DNA of 64,000 nt from Gonocerus acuteangulatus. Taxonomy: Eukaryota; Arthropoda; Insecta; Hemiptera; Coreidae. The DNA lies in NCBI GenBank assembly GCA_946811695.1, contig OX328132.1, positions 123,344,406 through 123,408,405 on the forward strand, read 5' to 3'. This document shows positions 9,701 through 20,100 of the stretch, piece by piece. The translations under genes and the position numbers were made by a program. The notes beneath the pieces were generated by a model. The model did not search any database. It was not told the DNA's origin and saw only the letters and a list, made by a program, of their open reading frames with translations. The first letter of the stretch is position 1, and each line of letters begins with the position of its first letter.

Positions 9701-9950
9701 AGGAAAATGCATAAACTTTGCAGACTATTTGGAAGTATTAAATGATGCCAACCCTAAATACGTCTCATTTAAGAGTATACAGTCTCGAAAACATCATGTT
9801 CACACAATGAACGTTACAAAATTAGCACTGTCAGCATTGGACGACAAACGCAAACATATTAGTAAAACCAAATCCTATGCTTATGGACACGTATCGCTAA
9901 TAAATGAAGAAGAAACGTCTCTAACCGGTGAGGATCATGTTCCTTCTTAA
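6780..9950 (+). CDS. Family B DNA polymerase (Polinton/Maverick/adintovirus-like) with embedded HNH motif
   Basis: The frame is open from the transposon edge (6780) to TAA at 9948-9950, 1056 codons. There is no ATG near the break, so the true start lies upstream in the zinc-finger segment. Counting from the GTG at 6879: exonuclease motif I as ADLEC near residue 199, Exo II FHNLGYDQHF near 350, Exo III YLKSD near 495; polymerase motif A LDCVSLY near 593, motif B KLMMNAVYG near 746, motif C YTDTDS near 845. All catalytic acidic residues are present. Between Exo I and II sits an HNH/recombination-endonuclease-VII-like zinc motif (CSIC ... DHCH ... CNLEFR, residues 303-340). A GSGW motif lies just after the break. 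Such enzymes copy linear mobile or viral DNA, typically by protein priming. No integrase, packaging ATPase or capsid gene is visible. Size and motif order fit Polinton-like polymerases; the exact clade is unknown. Confidence 0.9.
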   Translation, partial: KTSILTELTESELEGSGWAVDTIDGLLIKLHKYVPIKPHGYLKLPSEIANTGAVINVQNNDIYCFKWAILSNYVSSHPNRLSECQQVNVPLRFDNMVFPVALKDITIFERSNNVSVNVYGLDEKHNVFSLRVAKNEMKDHFDLLLLQNEDSSHYCLIKHFSRLLARQTGTNTSKRFFCKRCFYPAYTLIQLNDHKRLCNNMAPVRQIMPEKRTFISFKNYKFKILHPVIVIADLECSLNPIENCVVSRRETSTEPINKKLKRVSEHEVIAWGAYVLSSTPAFESVGPVCYTSKNCVEMFLSFLKNVVKDVKELYTRNVAYKMSLELERRRETADICSICEVKFNTSDVKVVDHCHWSGEVKGIAHSQCNLEFRNPTSLNVYFHNLGYDQHFIIRKLGFSKQPIEVIPSSSEKFKAFKKRIGNMHVTFLDTYRFLPQSLENLADKCERFDHLRNHFKDPQHVRLVSRKGVFPYNYIDSPSRLEERQLPPKEEFFNDLTNKDISDVEYDHAQNVWSVFQCNTLRDYLLIYLKSDILILSDVFQNYSTFAVKTYGLDPCWSYTLPGYSYEAMLKTTGVEIELLSDPEMYLMLESNLRGGISNCSRHYAKANNPDVPGHGTLDPTTHLLYLDCVSLYATAMRDAYLPVSDFEWVTGDGDPDLSLRLELEKVNESSRKGLILEVDLECPNSLHDYFNDYPLLLRHQVPPNSRYPVKKLLATLENQEKYVLHHTMLKFLTEHGIILKKIHRAIKFNQRPYLKKYIEINVNLRKNATSDFEKDLYKLMMNAVYGKTLESVRKRKKIELVSNSRRLQKLINKPTFVDSCIIDKNLVAVHLKHENLVFNKPVFAGFSILEKSKLIMFSFFYDILLSKFKRDDLELLYTDTDSYILLLKSLNLIENLKDHLDFSFYPKNHPCYDEGNKKEPGKFKDELNGLPLFEYIGLRPKVYALRYKAAAADPCVEKLRAKGIKECAINCNTGKCINFADYLEVLNDANPKYVSFKSIQSRKHHVHTMNVTKLALSALDDKRKHISKTKSYAYGHVSLINEEETSLTGEDHVPS

Positions 9951-9993
9951 GTATTTTTCACACAATTTATGTTCCTCCCCTTACCATCCAGTA

Positions 9994-9995
<2 letters not shown>

Positions 9996-10042
<47 letters not shown>
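9996..10042. repeat. (TA)n microsatellite
   Basis: A pure TA run follows the polymerase stop. The AT-rich DNA up to 10300 holds only a poly(A) stretch near 10128 and no gene. Confidence 0.95.
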
Positions 10043-10043
<1 letters not shown>

Positions 10044-10300
10044 CATAATTATAATTAGATGTTAAAAATACATTGTTTTATGTCGTAGAAATATAAGTAG
10101 TATAAAATATAATACTAATAATTGTTAAAAAAAAAAAAAAATTAATGTTCATTACATTTTAAATCCTTTGTATCAAGTTTAATAATAATAATATTTTAAG
10201 ATTTTTTTAAGTTGTCAATTTTTGAAAATGAAATAAATATATAGGTATAGAAAATATTTTCAATAATTATTCTTCCCTTATCTTATTCCCTTTCCCCGGC

Positions 10301-10775
10301 GCATGGAGCGCACCCCGAGAGTGAGTGCACCCTGAGTGTGAGTGCACCCCGAGTGTGAGTGCACCCTGAGTGTACCCTGAGTGCACCCTGAGTGTGAGTG
10401 AAGCCTGAGTGTGAGTGCACCCCGAGTGTGAGTGCACCCCGAGTGTGAGCGCACCCCGAGTGTGAGCGCACCCCGAGTGTGAGTGCAACCTGAGTGTGAG
10501 TGCGTCCTGAGTGTGAGTGCATCCTGAGTGTACCCTGAGTGCACCCTGAGTGTGAGCGCACCCCGAGTGTACCCTGAGTGCACCCTGAGTGTGAGTGTAC
10601 CCCGAGTGTGAGTGCACCCCGAGTGTGAGTGTACTCCGAGTGTGAGTGCACCCCGAGTGTGAGTGCACCCCGAGTGTGAGTGCACCCCGAGTGTGAGCGC
10701 ACCCCGAGTGTGAGCGCACCCCGAGTGTGAGTGCATCCTGAGTGTGAGCGCACCCTGAGTGTGAGTGTACCCCGT
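10301..10775. repeat. 17-bp minisatellite, roughly 27 units
   Basis: Tandem GAGTGTGAGTGCACCCC-type units (17 bases) vary mainly by C/T changes and by loss of the GAGTGT half. Because 17 is not a multiple of three, every minus frame stays open and gives HSHSGCTHTRG-type pseudo-proteins of up to 207 residues. Every unit contains the palindrome GTGCAC or a variant. It lies about 350 bases beyond the polymerase gene. Confidence 0.95.
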
Positions 10776-10906
10776 TTTGATTTAAGCGCATTAAAACACA
10801 CTTATATTCAAATTTGCGTGAGATTTGGAGACTAAAAACAAAACGCGCTACAATTTTGCCAAGGCTAAAGCCTTCGCAAATTTTCAGCATATTTTTTTTT
10901 TTTTGT

Positions 10907-11222
10907 TTCAGAATTTATTGTTAGAAATATAGAGTTCCAAGATTCCAAGATCTTGTAACTAGCGGGAAAGTTTCTAGTGATGCCGACCCTTCCAGGTAAG
11001 ATTGTAAATCCTACCTTTCAAGACTGTTGGAACCAAAACAATAACTGTCGGGGTTCGGTCACTGCTACTTTTATCGTAAAAATGGTTTTATTGTGCCGAC
11101 GTTTCGGCTTGAACTTCAAGCCTTCATCAGGGCTGTAAATACAAGTAGGACATATTTAACACTAATATATGCACATATCTATGTAAATATACCTAACATA
11201 TATATATAGATATATATATATA

Positions 11223-11262
<40 letters not shown>

Positions 11263-11479
11263 TTATATATATGCATATACACATACACATATACACGCAC
11301 ACATATGTACATATACATGCCCACATACATACACATATGGGGTATGTATTATTAAGTAGCAGTGACCGAACCCGGACAATCCCTACCTTGCATCATCAAC
11401 GGTCAACGATCTCCTCTCAACAAAATAATAACTGCTTCTATTTTAATCTTTCGAAATTAGACTAGGGATAAGAACGGAT
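10907..11479 (-). mobile_element. Inverted partial copy of the HINE-like element (left part with hammerhead segment)
   Basis: This is the reverse complement of about 4970-5500 of the full copy. It runs from TTATTGTTAGAAATATAG to GGATAAGAACGGA, including the extra segment with inverted GTAGCAGTGACCGAACCC and a (TA)n tract. Together with the copy at 4934-6777 it brackets the polymerase gene as an inverted pair, but since one copy lies inside the gene they are not the terminal repeats of the polymerase unit. Confidence 0.75.
11091..11144 (-). ncRNA. Second copy of the hammerhead-like motif
   Basis: Minus-strand duplicate of the motif at 5265-5318, with the CTGATGA box, the 8-bp GGCTTGAA/TTCAAGCC hairpin, GAAAC and GTC all preserved. 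Conservation of all core boxes across two copies says only that the copies are similar in age; activity is untested. Confidence 0.6.
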
Positions 11480-11610
11480 TTGGAGACTAAAAACAAAACG
11501 CGCTACTATTTTGCAGCATATTTTTTTTTTGTTTCAGAATTGGCCAGAATTTTCAATATAGGTGTGTTTTGAGGAGTTAATAGCAAATCCGGTGTAATTT
11601 CGTCGCTTAG

Positions 11611-11968
11611 AGTAGAAGGAAAAGGAGGTTTCTGGCTCACTTCCAAAAATGCCCTAAATCCCTAAAAAAAATGCGAATGTACTAATTTTTAAATAATCGC
11701 TAAAAATACATAAAAACTTCAAAAAAGTTAAAGTGAGTTAAAGTAAGTTAAAGTGAGTTACAGTAAGTTAAAGTGAGTTAAAGTATGTTAACTCACTTTA
11801 ACTTACTTTAACTCACTTTAACTTACTTTAACTCACTTTAACTTTTTTGAAGTTTTTATGTATTTTTAGCGATTATTTGAAAATTAGTAAAATTAGTACG
11901 TTTTGCATTTTTTTAGGGATTTAGGGTATTTTTGGAATTGAGCCAGAAACCCCCTTTTCCTTTTACTT
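11611..11968. repeat. Long palindrome (hairpin) with arms of about 179 bp and no spacer
   Basis: The left arm starts AGTAGAAGGAAAAGGAGG and the right arm ends with its complement. The centre is GTTAAC at 11787-11792. The innermost part is a 10-bp tandem of GTTAAAGTGA/GTTAAAGTAA. The arms differ at only scattered positions. It encodes nothing and is a fold-back element or inverted duplication. Confidence 0.85.
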
Positions 11969-12480
11969 CCGCCCACTAAAAGATAGTGTTTTGGGGCGAA
12001 ATTCGCGCAAAAAAAATCGTAACGCTTACGTTTTTGAGTTTATATGCTTGCAGGTACTTGTTTTATAGGTTTCTTAACATAAGAAAACGAATGAAATCAT
12101 TTTTAAGGCGATATCTGTAACCGTTCCTGAGAAAAGTGGAATCAATATTTTTGTACGTCATTATTTTTTTGTGAGTACTTAGAATCGCGGGATTCACTTG
12201 AAATATTTTCTACAACTTGGAAATTAATCCCAACTAAGATGTTTAAATTTTGGTTATATTTGGAGTTAAGGAAGTATGCGAAAAAAATTATTTTAATAAT
12301 AGACATGAAAAGTTTTCAGATCTTCATACTTTTTTCGTAAATATCTCGATTACGGTTTGGAAATCGTGGTAAGTGGAAGGTGACCATTCGAATGCTTACT
12401 AAATTCTCTGCAAAAAAGGTCCTGAAGCATTATTCGATGGGGCAACGTCAATCAGATATAAGCGCTTAAAACGTAAAAAG
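11969..12480 (-). mobile_element. Diverged inverted fragment of the HINE-like element
   Basis: Blocks GGGGCGAAATTCGCGCAAAAAA, CGTAACGCTTACGTTTTTGAG and TTAGAATCGCGGGATTCA follow the reverse order of the full copy. A terminal-like block AAGATGACGCAGTTCCTGCGAATCGGA near 13050-13080 may be its other end, separated by about 550 bases of unrelated or heavily decayed sequence. Confidence 0.6.
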
Positions 12481-13236
12481 TGAGTGTTTTGTTGTTTTGA
12501 GAGGGTTTTTCTCTTTGCTTAACTCACTTTTTAATTGGTTGTTTCTTGTTTTAAATTGCATTTATCAGTAAAATTAGTATTGTAGCAAAATAAGCTAAGA
12601 AAAGGTGAAAGGTATTGGTAAGTTTGGAGTGGCTGTGGTAATCAAGATGGCAGTGGCTAATCATGATGACGTAGTTTGTTTTGAATTCTCCTGTCTATAT
12701 AACCTTCCTCATAGCCTCTAACTGTAGTTATCGTTATTTCTTATTTTATAGAAAGATTTACCCCACGTCAGAATGGAATTTTATTCGCCATGAAGCACAT
12801 ATTTACAGTTGATTATTACAGTAAAACGAATTTTCTAGTAAAACAAGATACTTAAAATGACAACGAATTTTTGGTTGTTTAGAATAGAGCCTTCTGAGCA
12901 GTTGTCGAAGAGTAAGTACGTTTTTAGTACATAATTGTATTGACTTATACAGATTAAGAATTATCCGCTTCTGTGTAAGTTGGCTACTGTCAGTTTCCAG
13001 TGATTTGTAATGCTAATCTATTCAATTTCTTCGAGATGTGCGTAACCGCGGTAAGATGACGCAGTTCCTGCGAATCGGAATTTTTTAAATGCACTATATC
13101 CTGTAGCTTAAAATTATTAAACTTCCTCCAAAGTAGTTGTAGTTAGATACTAGTGTTGTTAACTACTGCCCAACTCTGGCTGCAAGGGGCCAAACCTCTC
13201 ATCAGTTTTTGAATTGATTGTCAGGAATTATTAGAA
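12481..13236. other. Non-coding spacer, little recognised
   Basis: AT-rich DNA with a possible old HINE-like terminus near 13050-13080. No gene, RNA or clear repeat otherwise. Confidence 0.4.
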
Positions 13237-13482
13237 GAAGATATTATTTTTTTTTCTTTTTCTTTTTTTTTTCTTTTTCTTTTTTTTTCTTTTTTTTTTT
13301 TTTTTTTTTTACGGCGCATCTACATTTAGGTCATTAGCGCCGACATCCAGGGTGCAGCGAGGAATTTTCCCAGCGAGCCCTGAGATGCGAAAATTCCTGC
13401 CGGAGGTGGGAATCGAACCCACCATCTCCCGCTGACGAATCTAGCGCGCTAGCCACTAGACCACGGGAGACCCCTAAGATAT
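13237..13482 (-). mobile_element. tRNA-derived SINE, full length, minus strand
   Basis: On the minus strand it begins GGGGTCTCCCGTGGTCTAG, with a polymerase III A box (TGGTCTAGTGGCTAGCG) and B box (GGTTCGATTCCC) of a tRNA-like head. A unique body with CTGGATGTCGGCGCTAATG follows, then GATGCGCCGT and a long poly(A) (poly(T) at 13251-13310 on plus). AAGATATTA flanks both sides as a target site duplication. Two further full copies lie in TER94 introns. The tRNA-like head is part of the SINE, not a tRNA gene. Confidence 0.9.
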
Positions 13483-14004
13483 TACTATTTTTTTGTTATT
13501 ATGTATGCGTCCAGTGTTAGATGTTAAACTGTTTTAAGAATAAAAACTTTAATTTTATTAATAATCGAAAGTTTTTTTTTCTTTTGTGGTATCTCTTTCC
13601 TCCGAAGAAAAGTGCTAAATCTAGGCGCACGGTAGTGCGCCAGGCCAAGTTCCGGCGTAAGCATACTGTGTGAATATTACAGGAGGTCTTAGAGCCGATT
13701 TTTACCCTCTCATAACTTTCAACCAGGTAAAGATAAAGTTATGAAATATTACACAGGTATTATACTACTAGATGTGAGTAAAACTGGAAATTTTCATAAT
13801 TCTACATCGAATAGTTTCTGAGATATAAGCGATCGAACATCGGGATTTATAGGACTCACTAACTCATCAAAATTATTAGGCACTTCCCATGATGCTAGAG
13901 ACTTAAAATTTTGCAGGATGATAGATATGAGGGTGATATTAAACGAAAAAATCGAAAAATCCTGATAATATGTGTTTGACTCCGCTTCCGGGGTGGGGAG
14001 CCAG

Positions 14005-14504
14005 TTTTGTACTTCCTTCGGAAACCTATCATTCCATCCGAAACCCAAGATGTGGGGTATCAAATGAATTGTCTCGGTATGAAGAACCAATATTTGATGT
14101 TTTAAGAAACATTTAGACGCATGTAGGCTTGGTCAAAATCTTATACCAGCTGAGCGTCTGTATGTTTGCTTCTTATACAAATCCGAACCGTTTGACCGAT
14201 TTTGACCAAACTTGGGACACAGGTGGCTCTTATACGGGGAGAATCATAGGCTAGGTTAAATTGTCTATCAGCTGTCTGTCTGTCTGTTTGTTCCATATAA
14301 AAATACACACCGTTTGGACTATTTAGACCAAACTTGGCACTGAGGTAGGTCTTGATATGGGAGTGTCATATTACCTATGACGTTTTGTACTTTTTCTTCC
14401 ATCGGAAAACCACCATTCCTTCTGAAACCCATCATGTGGGGTATCAAATGAATCGTCTTGGCAAGGAGAACCTATATTTGATGTTTTAAGAAACATTTCG
14501 ATGC
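14005..14504. repeat. Degenerate repeat cluster with two internal duplications
   Basis: A block ending GGTATCAAATGAATTGTCTC and ATTTGATGTTTTAAGAAACA occurs at about 14005-14118 and again at 14385-14504. Between them a block with ACCAAACTTGG and CTGTCTGT occurs twice, about 125 bases apart. The GACCAAACTTGG type of sequence is common in arthropod non-autonomous transposons. The 98-codon minus frame at 13794-14090 overlaps the repeat and is not supported as a gene. Confidence 0.6.
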
Positions 14505-14967
14505 CTCTTAACAACAACAGGTGTCACTTCTTTCTTAAATGTTGTAAATAAAGTCGTAGGGGTTAACTGCATACAAAGTTTTTCAAAGTCGAGTCATCTA
14601 AATAACAAAGTTTAGGAACACAAACCCAAAACGTATCGTCTTTGTTCTTATATTTTTCTTAAAGGCCTTATACACTTTCCCTATTGTGATCTTTATCCTC
14701 GGGATAAGGATCCTGTGTTTTACAGTGTAATACTTTAGTTAAGAGAGCAATCAATTTGTTCTCTAGAGTACTGTCATCTGGAAGATCTTCTAACTTTTCT
14801 AGTCTAGTGATTAGATGTAGATAGGTATGCTACTTATTGGTATCAAATATCAAGCAGTAAGGAGAACTTTATGCAGAATCCATAGACCCTGGTTTTATAT
14901 GAAGTACAAAAGCCAGTAGGTATGCGGCAACTAAATTTTAATTAATACTTAGAAAAAAGTAATGAGA

Positions 14968-15704
14968 TGCCCCAAAAAAACATAAATGTGAAATAGAGGC
15001 CCAGTTCCTCCCCCCCCCCCAAAGAAACACTCCCCTCCCCAAAAAGCGAGAAATATCCCCTTCTATAACCCCCCAAAAACGCCTTACCATCCTGCGCTCC
15101 AAAAAAGTATTATGAGTTGGTGTATTAAGTGTACCATATCTTCAACAAAAAATATTTGCCAATACAAGAGATGATACAAGTAAGAAATATCCAAGTTCAT
15201 TACTTAGAAGACCTATTAGTTACTTACTAAGAACAGTAGAGAGAGACTTCAACTGACATTTTAAAACAACAATAAAAATACTAAAATATCACTTTCCTCA
15301 ACCAGGTATATTCTTAAACTTGGCAATGTTTTATTTTTGCCGAAATTATCTTTAGAGAGAAAATTGAGGCTATTGATATTTTAGTAACTGGAGATAAGTA
15401 TTTTTATTGTTGTTTTTAAAGGTCAGTTGAAGTGTCTCTACTGTTCTTAGTAAGTAACTAATAGGTCTTCTAAGTAATGAACTTGGACATTTCTTTCTTG
15501 TATCATCTCTTGTATTGGCAAATATTTTTGGTTGAAAATATGGTACACTTAATACACCAACTCATACTACTTTTTTGGAGCGTAGGATGGTAAGGCGTTT
15601 TTTGGGGGTTATAGGAGGGGATATTTCTCGCTTTTTGGGAATTGGAGTGTTTCTTTGGGGGGGGAGGAACTTGGCCTCTATTTCACATTTATGGTTTTTT
15701 GGGG
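14968..15704. repeat. Inverted repeat, arms about 310 bp, loop about 120 bp
   Basis: 14968-15278 is the imperfect reverse complement of 15397-15704. Matching landmarks are AATGTGAAATAGAGGC, AAAGCGAGAAATATCCCC, GGTGTATTAAGTGTACCATA and AGTTACTTACTAAGAACAGTAGAG with their complements. There is no coding capacity. It is probably a fold-back element. Confidence 0.85.
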
Positions 15705-15929
15705 CATTAGGATTACCTTGCAGCTTTACATGATGTGATTTAATTCTTTCGAACAAGAAGATTTTTTGTTGTTTTGTTTTGGGCGGAGCTGGGTGATAGT
15801 GCGGGTGGATGATAAATCATATGCTCTTAATGATTCTTATATGGGCATTATGAAAGAATGCCTATTCACGATTGTGTTTTAGTTTTTTGATTTTTTCTCG
15901 GAAACAAAGCAAAACGAGAAAAATGCCAA

Positions 15930-17130
15930 ACAGTCCAGGCAACGAATGCTCAAAACAGCTATAGATGGAAATGCTTGGAACAAAATTTTCGATTTCATAA
16001 CTGTTTGGACTAGTTAGGAGGTCAACATATCAAAAGTCCCTGCTTAGCTTTTAAGGTTTTTTTTTGTTTTAGAAGGTCCCATTTTTCGTGATTTCGCTTA
16101 TATCTCAGAAACCCTGCGTCCTAGGGACATTACCATTCTTTTACAAATGAAAGCTGATTAAATATGCTACAAGTTCAATTCAATAAAGTTTTTCGAGATA
16201 TCTTTAGTTTTCGAAACATCCGCTCTCGAATGTCTGTCATTTTGGGGAAAAACACACTTTTTGGCCAGATAACTCTTTAACGATGAACCCAAAAAATAAA
16301 AGCCGTTTATAGGGCTGTAGAGCATTACGTCCCTTTCAAAATGATATTTTACTTTACTATTTTATGTATTTTCCTTCAAACGTTAAAACAATTTCAGTGT
16401 TCATCGTGAAATCTGGCAACAACTGTCGACTAATGAATCTTTCAATTTCCCACCATTTCCAGTCAATGAATCTTTCAATTTCCCACCATTTCCAGTCAAT
16501 GAATTGTCCAAAATATGCTCCATTATGTAAACATAGTGAGTATTAGACGTATAAATAGCACAAAAAAAAATGTTGGGCCCGCTAACCAGTTATTCACACT
16601 CAATTAAAGAAGATCCATTATATTGGCAATGGTTTTGCTAAGATCATCTGTTTGCGTATATAACATTTGAAAGAAAATACATAAAATAGTAAAGTAATAT
16701 ATATTATTGAAGCCAATGTAATGTTGTACAACCCTATAACCGGCATTTATTTTTTGGGTTCATCATTGAAGAGATTATCCGGTCGAGAAGAGCAAAAAGA
16801 GCGTTTTTTCCCTGACAATCTTTTAATAGTGGATATCTTGAAAACTAAAGATATCTCGAAAAACTTGATTGACTAGAACGTGTAGCAAATTTAATCAGCT
16901 TTCATGTGGTATAGAATGGTCATGTCGCTAGGACGCAGGGTTTCCGATATATAAGTGAAAACCCAAAAAATGGGACCTCCTTAACCCCCCCCCCTCCACC
17001 GGCTCAAAGGCTATGGGCGGGAACATTTGATATGTTCACCTCCTTACCAGCCCAAACGAAGTTATGAAGTCAAAAATTTTGTAACGCAAATTTCCATCTA
17101 TAACTGTTCGTTGCCTGGACTGAAAGGACT
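15930..17130. repeat. Large imperfect inverted repeat, arms about 430 bp
   Basis: Left-arm landmarks (CCAGGCAACGAATG, CTATAGATGGAAATGC, CAGAAACCCTGCGTCCTAGG, TTTCGAGATATCTTTAG, AACCCAAAAAATAAA) reappear complemented in reverse order at 16680-17130. The arms are diverged (many mismatches), so this is older than its two fold-back neighbours. The spacer contains a short tandem duplication of TCTTTCAATTTCCCACCATT around 16438-16498. Confidence 0.75.
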
Positions 17131-17171
17131 TTTTTTTTCTTTTAGCGCGGTTCCTCCCTCCCTGTAAATAT

Positions 17172-20100
17172 ACTTACTTACTAGCCAACGCCCACCCTAG
17201 GCTTTTCAGCCATGAGGTGGCGCGCTGACTAGTAGAGACGAGACCTCCTTAGTGCTTCAGTGTGATCCAGAACGGAGTGGTCCAGAGCTGGGCAAAACTC
17301 CAGATGATGAACATTCATCTCTGCATTTCCACAAAGGGTGCATTCCGGTGAAGCGAATACATTTATTCTGTGTAGGTGCGATGGAAGGTAGTCGTGACCT
17401 GTTATAAGGCGAAAATTGGCAACGATGACGGCTCGCGGGAGGTGTGGATCGATTGGGCCATTGCTAACCAGGCTTTCACACTTCCTGCCCGTTGACTCTT
17501 TCCGCAAGTGATCGGTCATCCAAGTATTCACTGCAGAGTTGATTTGCTGCTTTGCAGATCTAAGCGAGGAGGGCTGCTTTGGTTGGGGTAACTCATTGCC
17601 CTTTTTGGCCAAACAATCAGCCATTTCGTTTCCAGGTACATTAACATGGCTCGGTACCCACTGAAACATTATGGTCCAACCCTTATCGACTAGCTTTTGG
17701 AGTAGTTTCCTGTATTCCATAGTTCTGCCACAGTCAGTTTCTCAATTGCGTGTTAGGCCCTGTATCGCAGCTTGGGAGTCCACCAGAAAAACTGTCTTTT
17801 CGAGGTTTCAATCCTTTCGAGTTCTTTTGCAGCTGCAAGTACCGCAGCGATTTCGCCGTCATAGTTGCTCTGAGGTTCAACTGCAAAAGAACCCTCAAAT
17901 AGGCGACTGAAGTATCCGGCGCCAGTCTTCCCTGGGCCCGGTATAGAAGAACCTTCAGTGTAAATTCTCAACCAGTCTTCTTCGGGGTACTCTTCTGCCA
18001 AAGTTTTCAATGCCACCATTTGCAATTCCACTGGCAACGAAGCCTGTTTTGAGGCCGAGTGGTCTCTTAGGCTATATTTTGCGTTAGGAAGGCGAAAGAG
18101 GAGACAATTGTTTTCAATTAGGGGACCAGGAACAGCTAGGGTAATTCTATATTTAGTGTAGAGGTCTTTATATGCTTCATGTGGTGACTTTTGTGTTTTG
18201 AGACGTGATGTAGCATACCTATATTTATTCCAAAGACCCCTGTAGACTCGTCTATTTCTTTCCCAAAACTTTAGTGCAGTCTTCTCTCTGTGAGTCTGGA
18301 ATGGTAGGATCTTTGTTTGGGCCTCCATTGCAGCAATTGGAGTAGATTTTGGGGCTCCAGTAATAGTGCGCAAGGCTGTGTTTTGTACCCGGTCAAGTCT
18401 TTTAGTTGTTGCAGTGCTTGCTGTGATAGTTACTTCACTCCCATAATCCAATATCGGCCTTATGTACGTTTTATAGGTGGCAGCCAAAACATCCTAGGAT
18501 GCTCCCCATTTTGTTGCCGTCAGTCTTTTTAACATTCTGGTTCTTTTTGAAGCTCACTCAGCACAGTTATCGACGTGGGCTTTCCACGTAAGCCGGGGGT
18601 CTAGGGTGACCCCAAGGTATCTTGACAGGTTGCATTCTACTAGTGGTGATTGTTGGTAATATAGTGCAGTATTGGGTGGCTTTGTGGATAAAGTAAACAA
18701 TTGGTAGGTAGTTTTTGAGGAATTCACCGTCATAGCATTGCGGTGTGCCCATTGTTCCAGTTTCACCAGTGCTTCGTTTAGGCATTTTTCAATAGATGTT
18801 ATGGAACCACTTGTTGACCACATTAGCAAGTCGTCAGCATATAGGAGCGCCTCAACACCAGGGGCGCTTCTCACAGCTGCAAGGACGTCGTCAATCATGA
18901 TGTTAAACAGGGCACAACTCAAGACTCCACCCTGGGCTAGCCCTTGCCTTTGAATGCGGAAATTGGAGGTACAATCAGCAAAGCGGACTCAAATCTCGCA
19001 CTGAGAGAGCGAAGATTTGATCCACTTGAACATATTTCCTGCTATTCCGTTTACTGCGAGCTTGTGTATTAACATTGGTCTCCATACAGTGTCATATGCA
19101 GCCTTCAGATCGACAAGCACAGCCACTGTGAACATTTTACGATGGTATCCATCTTTGACGTGTTGCGTAAATCTTGTTACATGATCCATTGTACTTTTAT
19201 GTTTCCTGAATCCTGCCTGACAACTATCTATAATTCTATTTGATTCAATAAACTGGCACAATCGTTTTTCAATCATTATTTCGGCGACCTTACAGGAGGC
19301 ACTTGTTAAAGAAATAGGTCGGTAGCTGTCCGCTAGGTTGGCTGGTCTGCCCTTCTTCAGAATCGGGACGATTTCGGCCCTGCGCCATTGTTGGGGAACA
19401 TGCTTAGTCCAAGTTAGGTTAATGGCAGCAAGCATAGTCTCTTTTGCTTTATCACTAAGGTTTTTGAGAAATTCTGGGAAGATTCCGTCTATACCAGCAG
19501 CTCTTGAAGGTTTTGTACGTGACAGTGCAAGTTCCAGCTCAGGGAGTTTAAATTCACTGTGGAACAATTTGGAGTGTTCTTCATTGAGGCAGGAGGCCAG
19601 GGTTCTTTTTTGCAAAGTCTTCCTAATATTTTTATCGCCTTTTGAGCGATTAACAGTTGCATAGTGGTTGCACATTGAGTTGCATATATCTACAGGTTCT
19701 GTGTGGGTTTTTTTGCCACACTGAAGAGGGTGCAATGGTTTTGCAGCACAATCATTGTTTAGGCGTGAGATAAAGCGGTGTGCTTATGTGCCGTCCTTTT
19801 TGAAGTCTAATTTATTGATAAAATTCTTAAAAGCTGTACGCTTTGATTGCTTGATTTCTCTTCTGCGCTCAGCCTGGGATTTTTTCAAAGCTATTAAATC
19901 GGACAGGGCTTTAGTATTTTCTACCCTACGGCGATCTTCATCCCTTCTTTTCTTCAGTGAGCTGAGAATCGCATTCCAAAAAGGCTTATATTTATATACT
20001 TGACCGCGTGGGATAGCTTTTAGGACGCATTCTATAATAGCCTTATTTTTTGCATCTATGTTTTTTTCTGGCAATTGAGTTAGGAGATCAGCCGAGATAG

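Larger units (their letters stand above)
10826..11538. repeat. Direct repeat pair flanking an inserted transposon fragment
   Basis: A block beginning GATTTGGAGACTAAAAACAA and ending in CAGCATATTTTT and GTTTCAGAATT occurs at about 10826-10906 and again at 11480-11538. The HINE-like fragment lies exactly between. The left copy has an additional AAGGCTAAAGCC insertion. A duplication this long is too large for an ordinary target site duplication and suggests a repair or recombination event. Confidence 0.7.

Noticed and set aside
10301..10775. CRISPR-like array
   Set aside because: Units are contiguous with no spacers, in a eukaryotic genome.
10267..10890. Three overlapping minus-strand frames of 152-207 codons rich in HSHSGCTHTRG
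   Set aside because: They are translations of a 17-bp minisatellite, open in every frame for that reason.
4934..11479. Inverted HINE-like copies as terminal inverted repeats of the polymerase unit
   Set aside because: The left copy lies inside the polymerase gene and has its own complete ends, so it is a later insertion.
13311..13474. tRNA gene on the minus strand (also 33650 and 37252 plus)
   Set aside because: The tRNA-like head is fused to a unique body, poly(A) tail and target duplications, hence a SINE.
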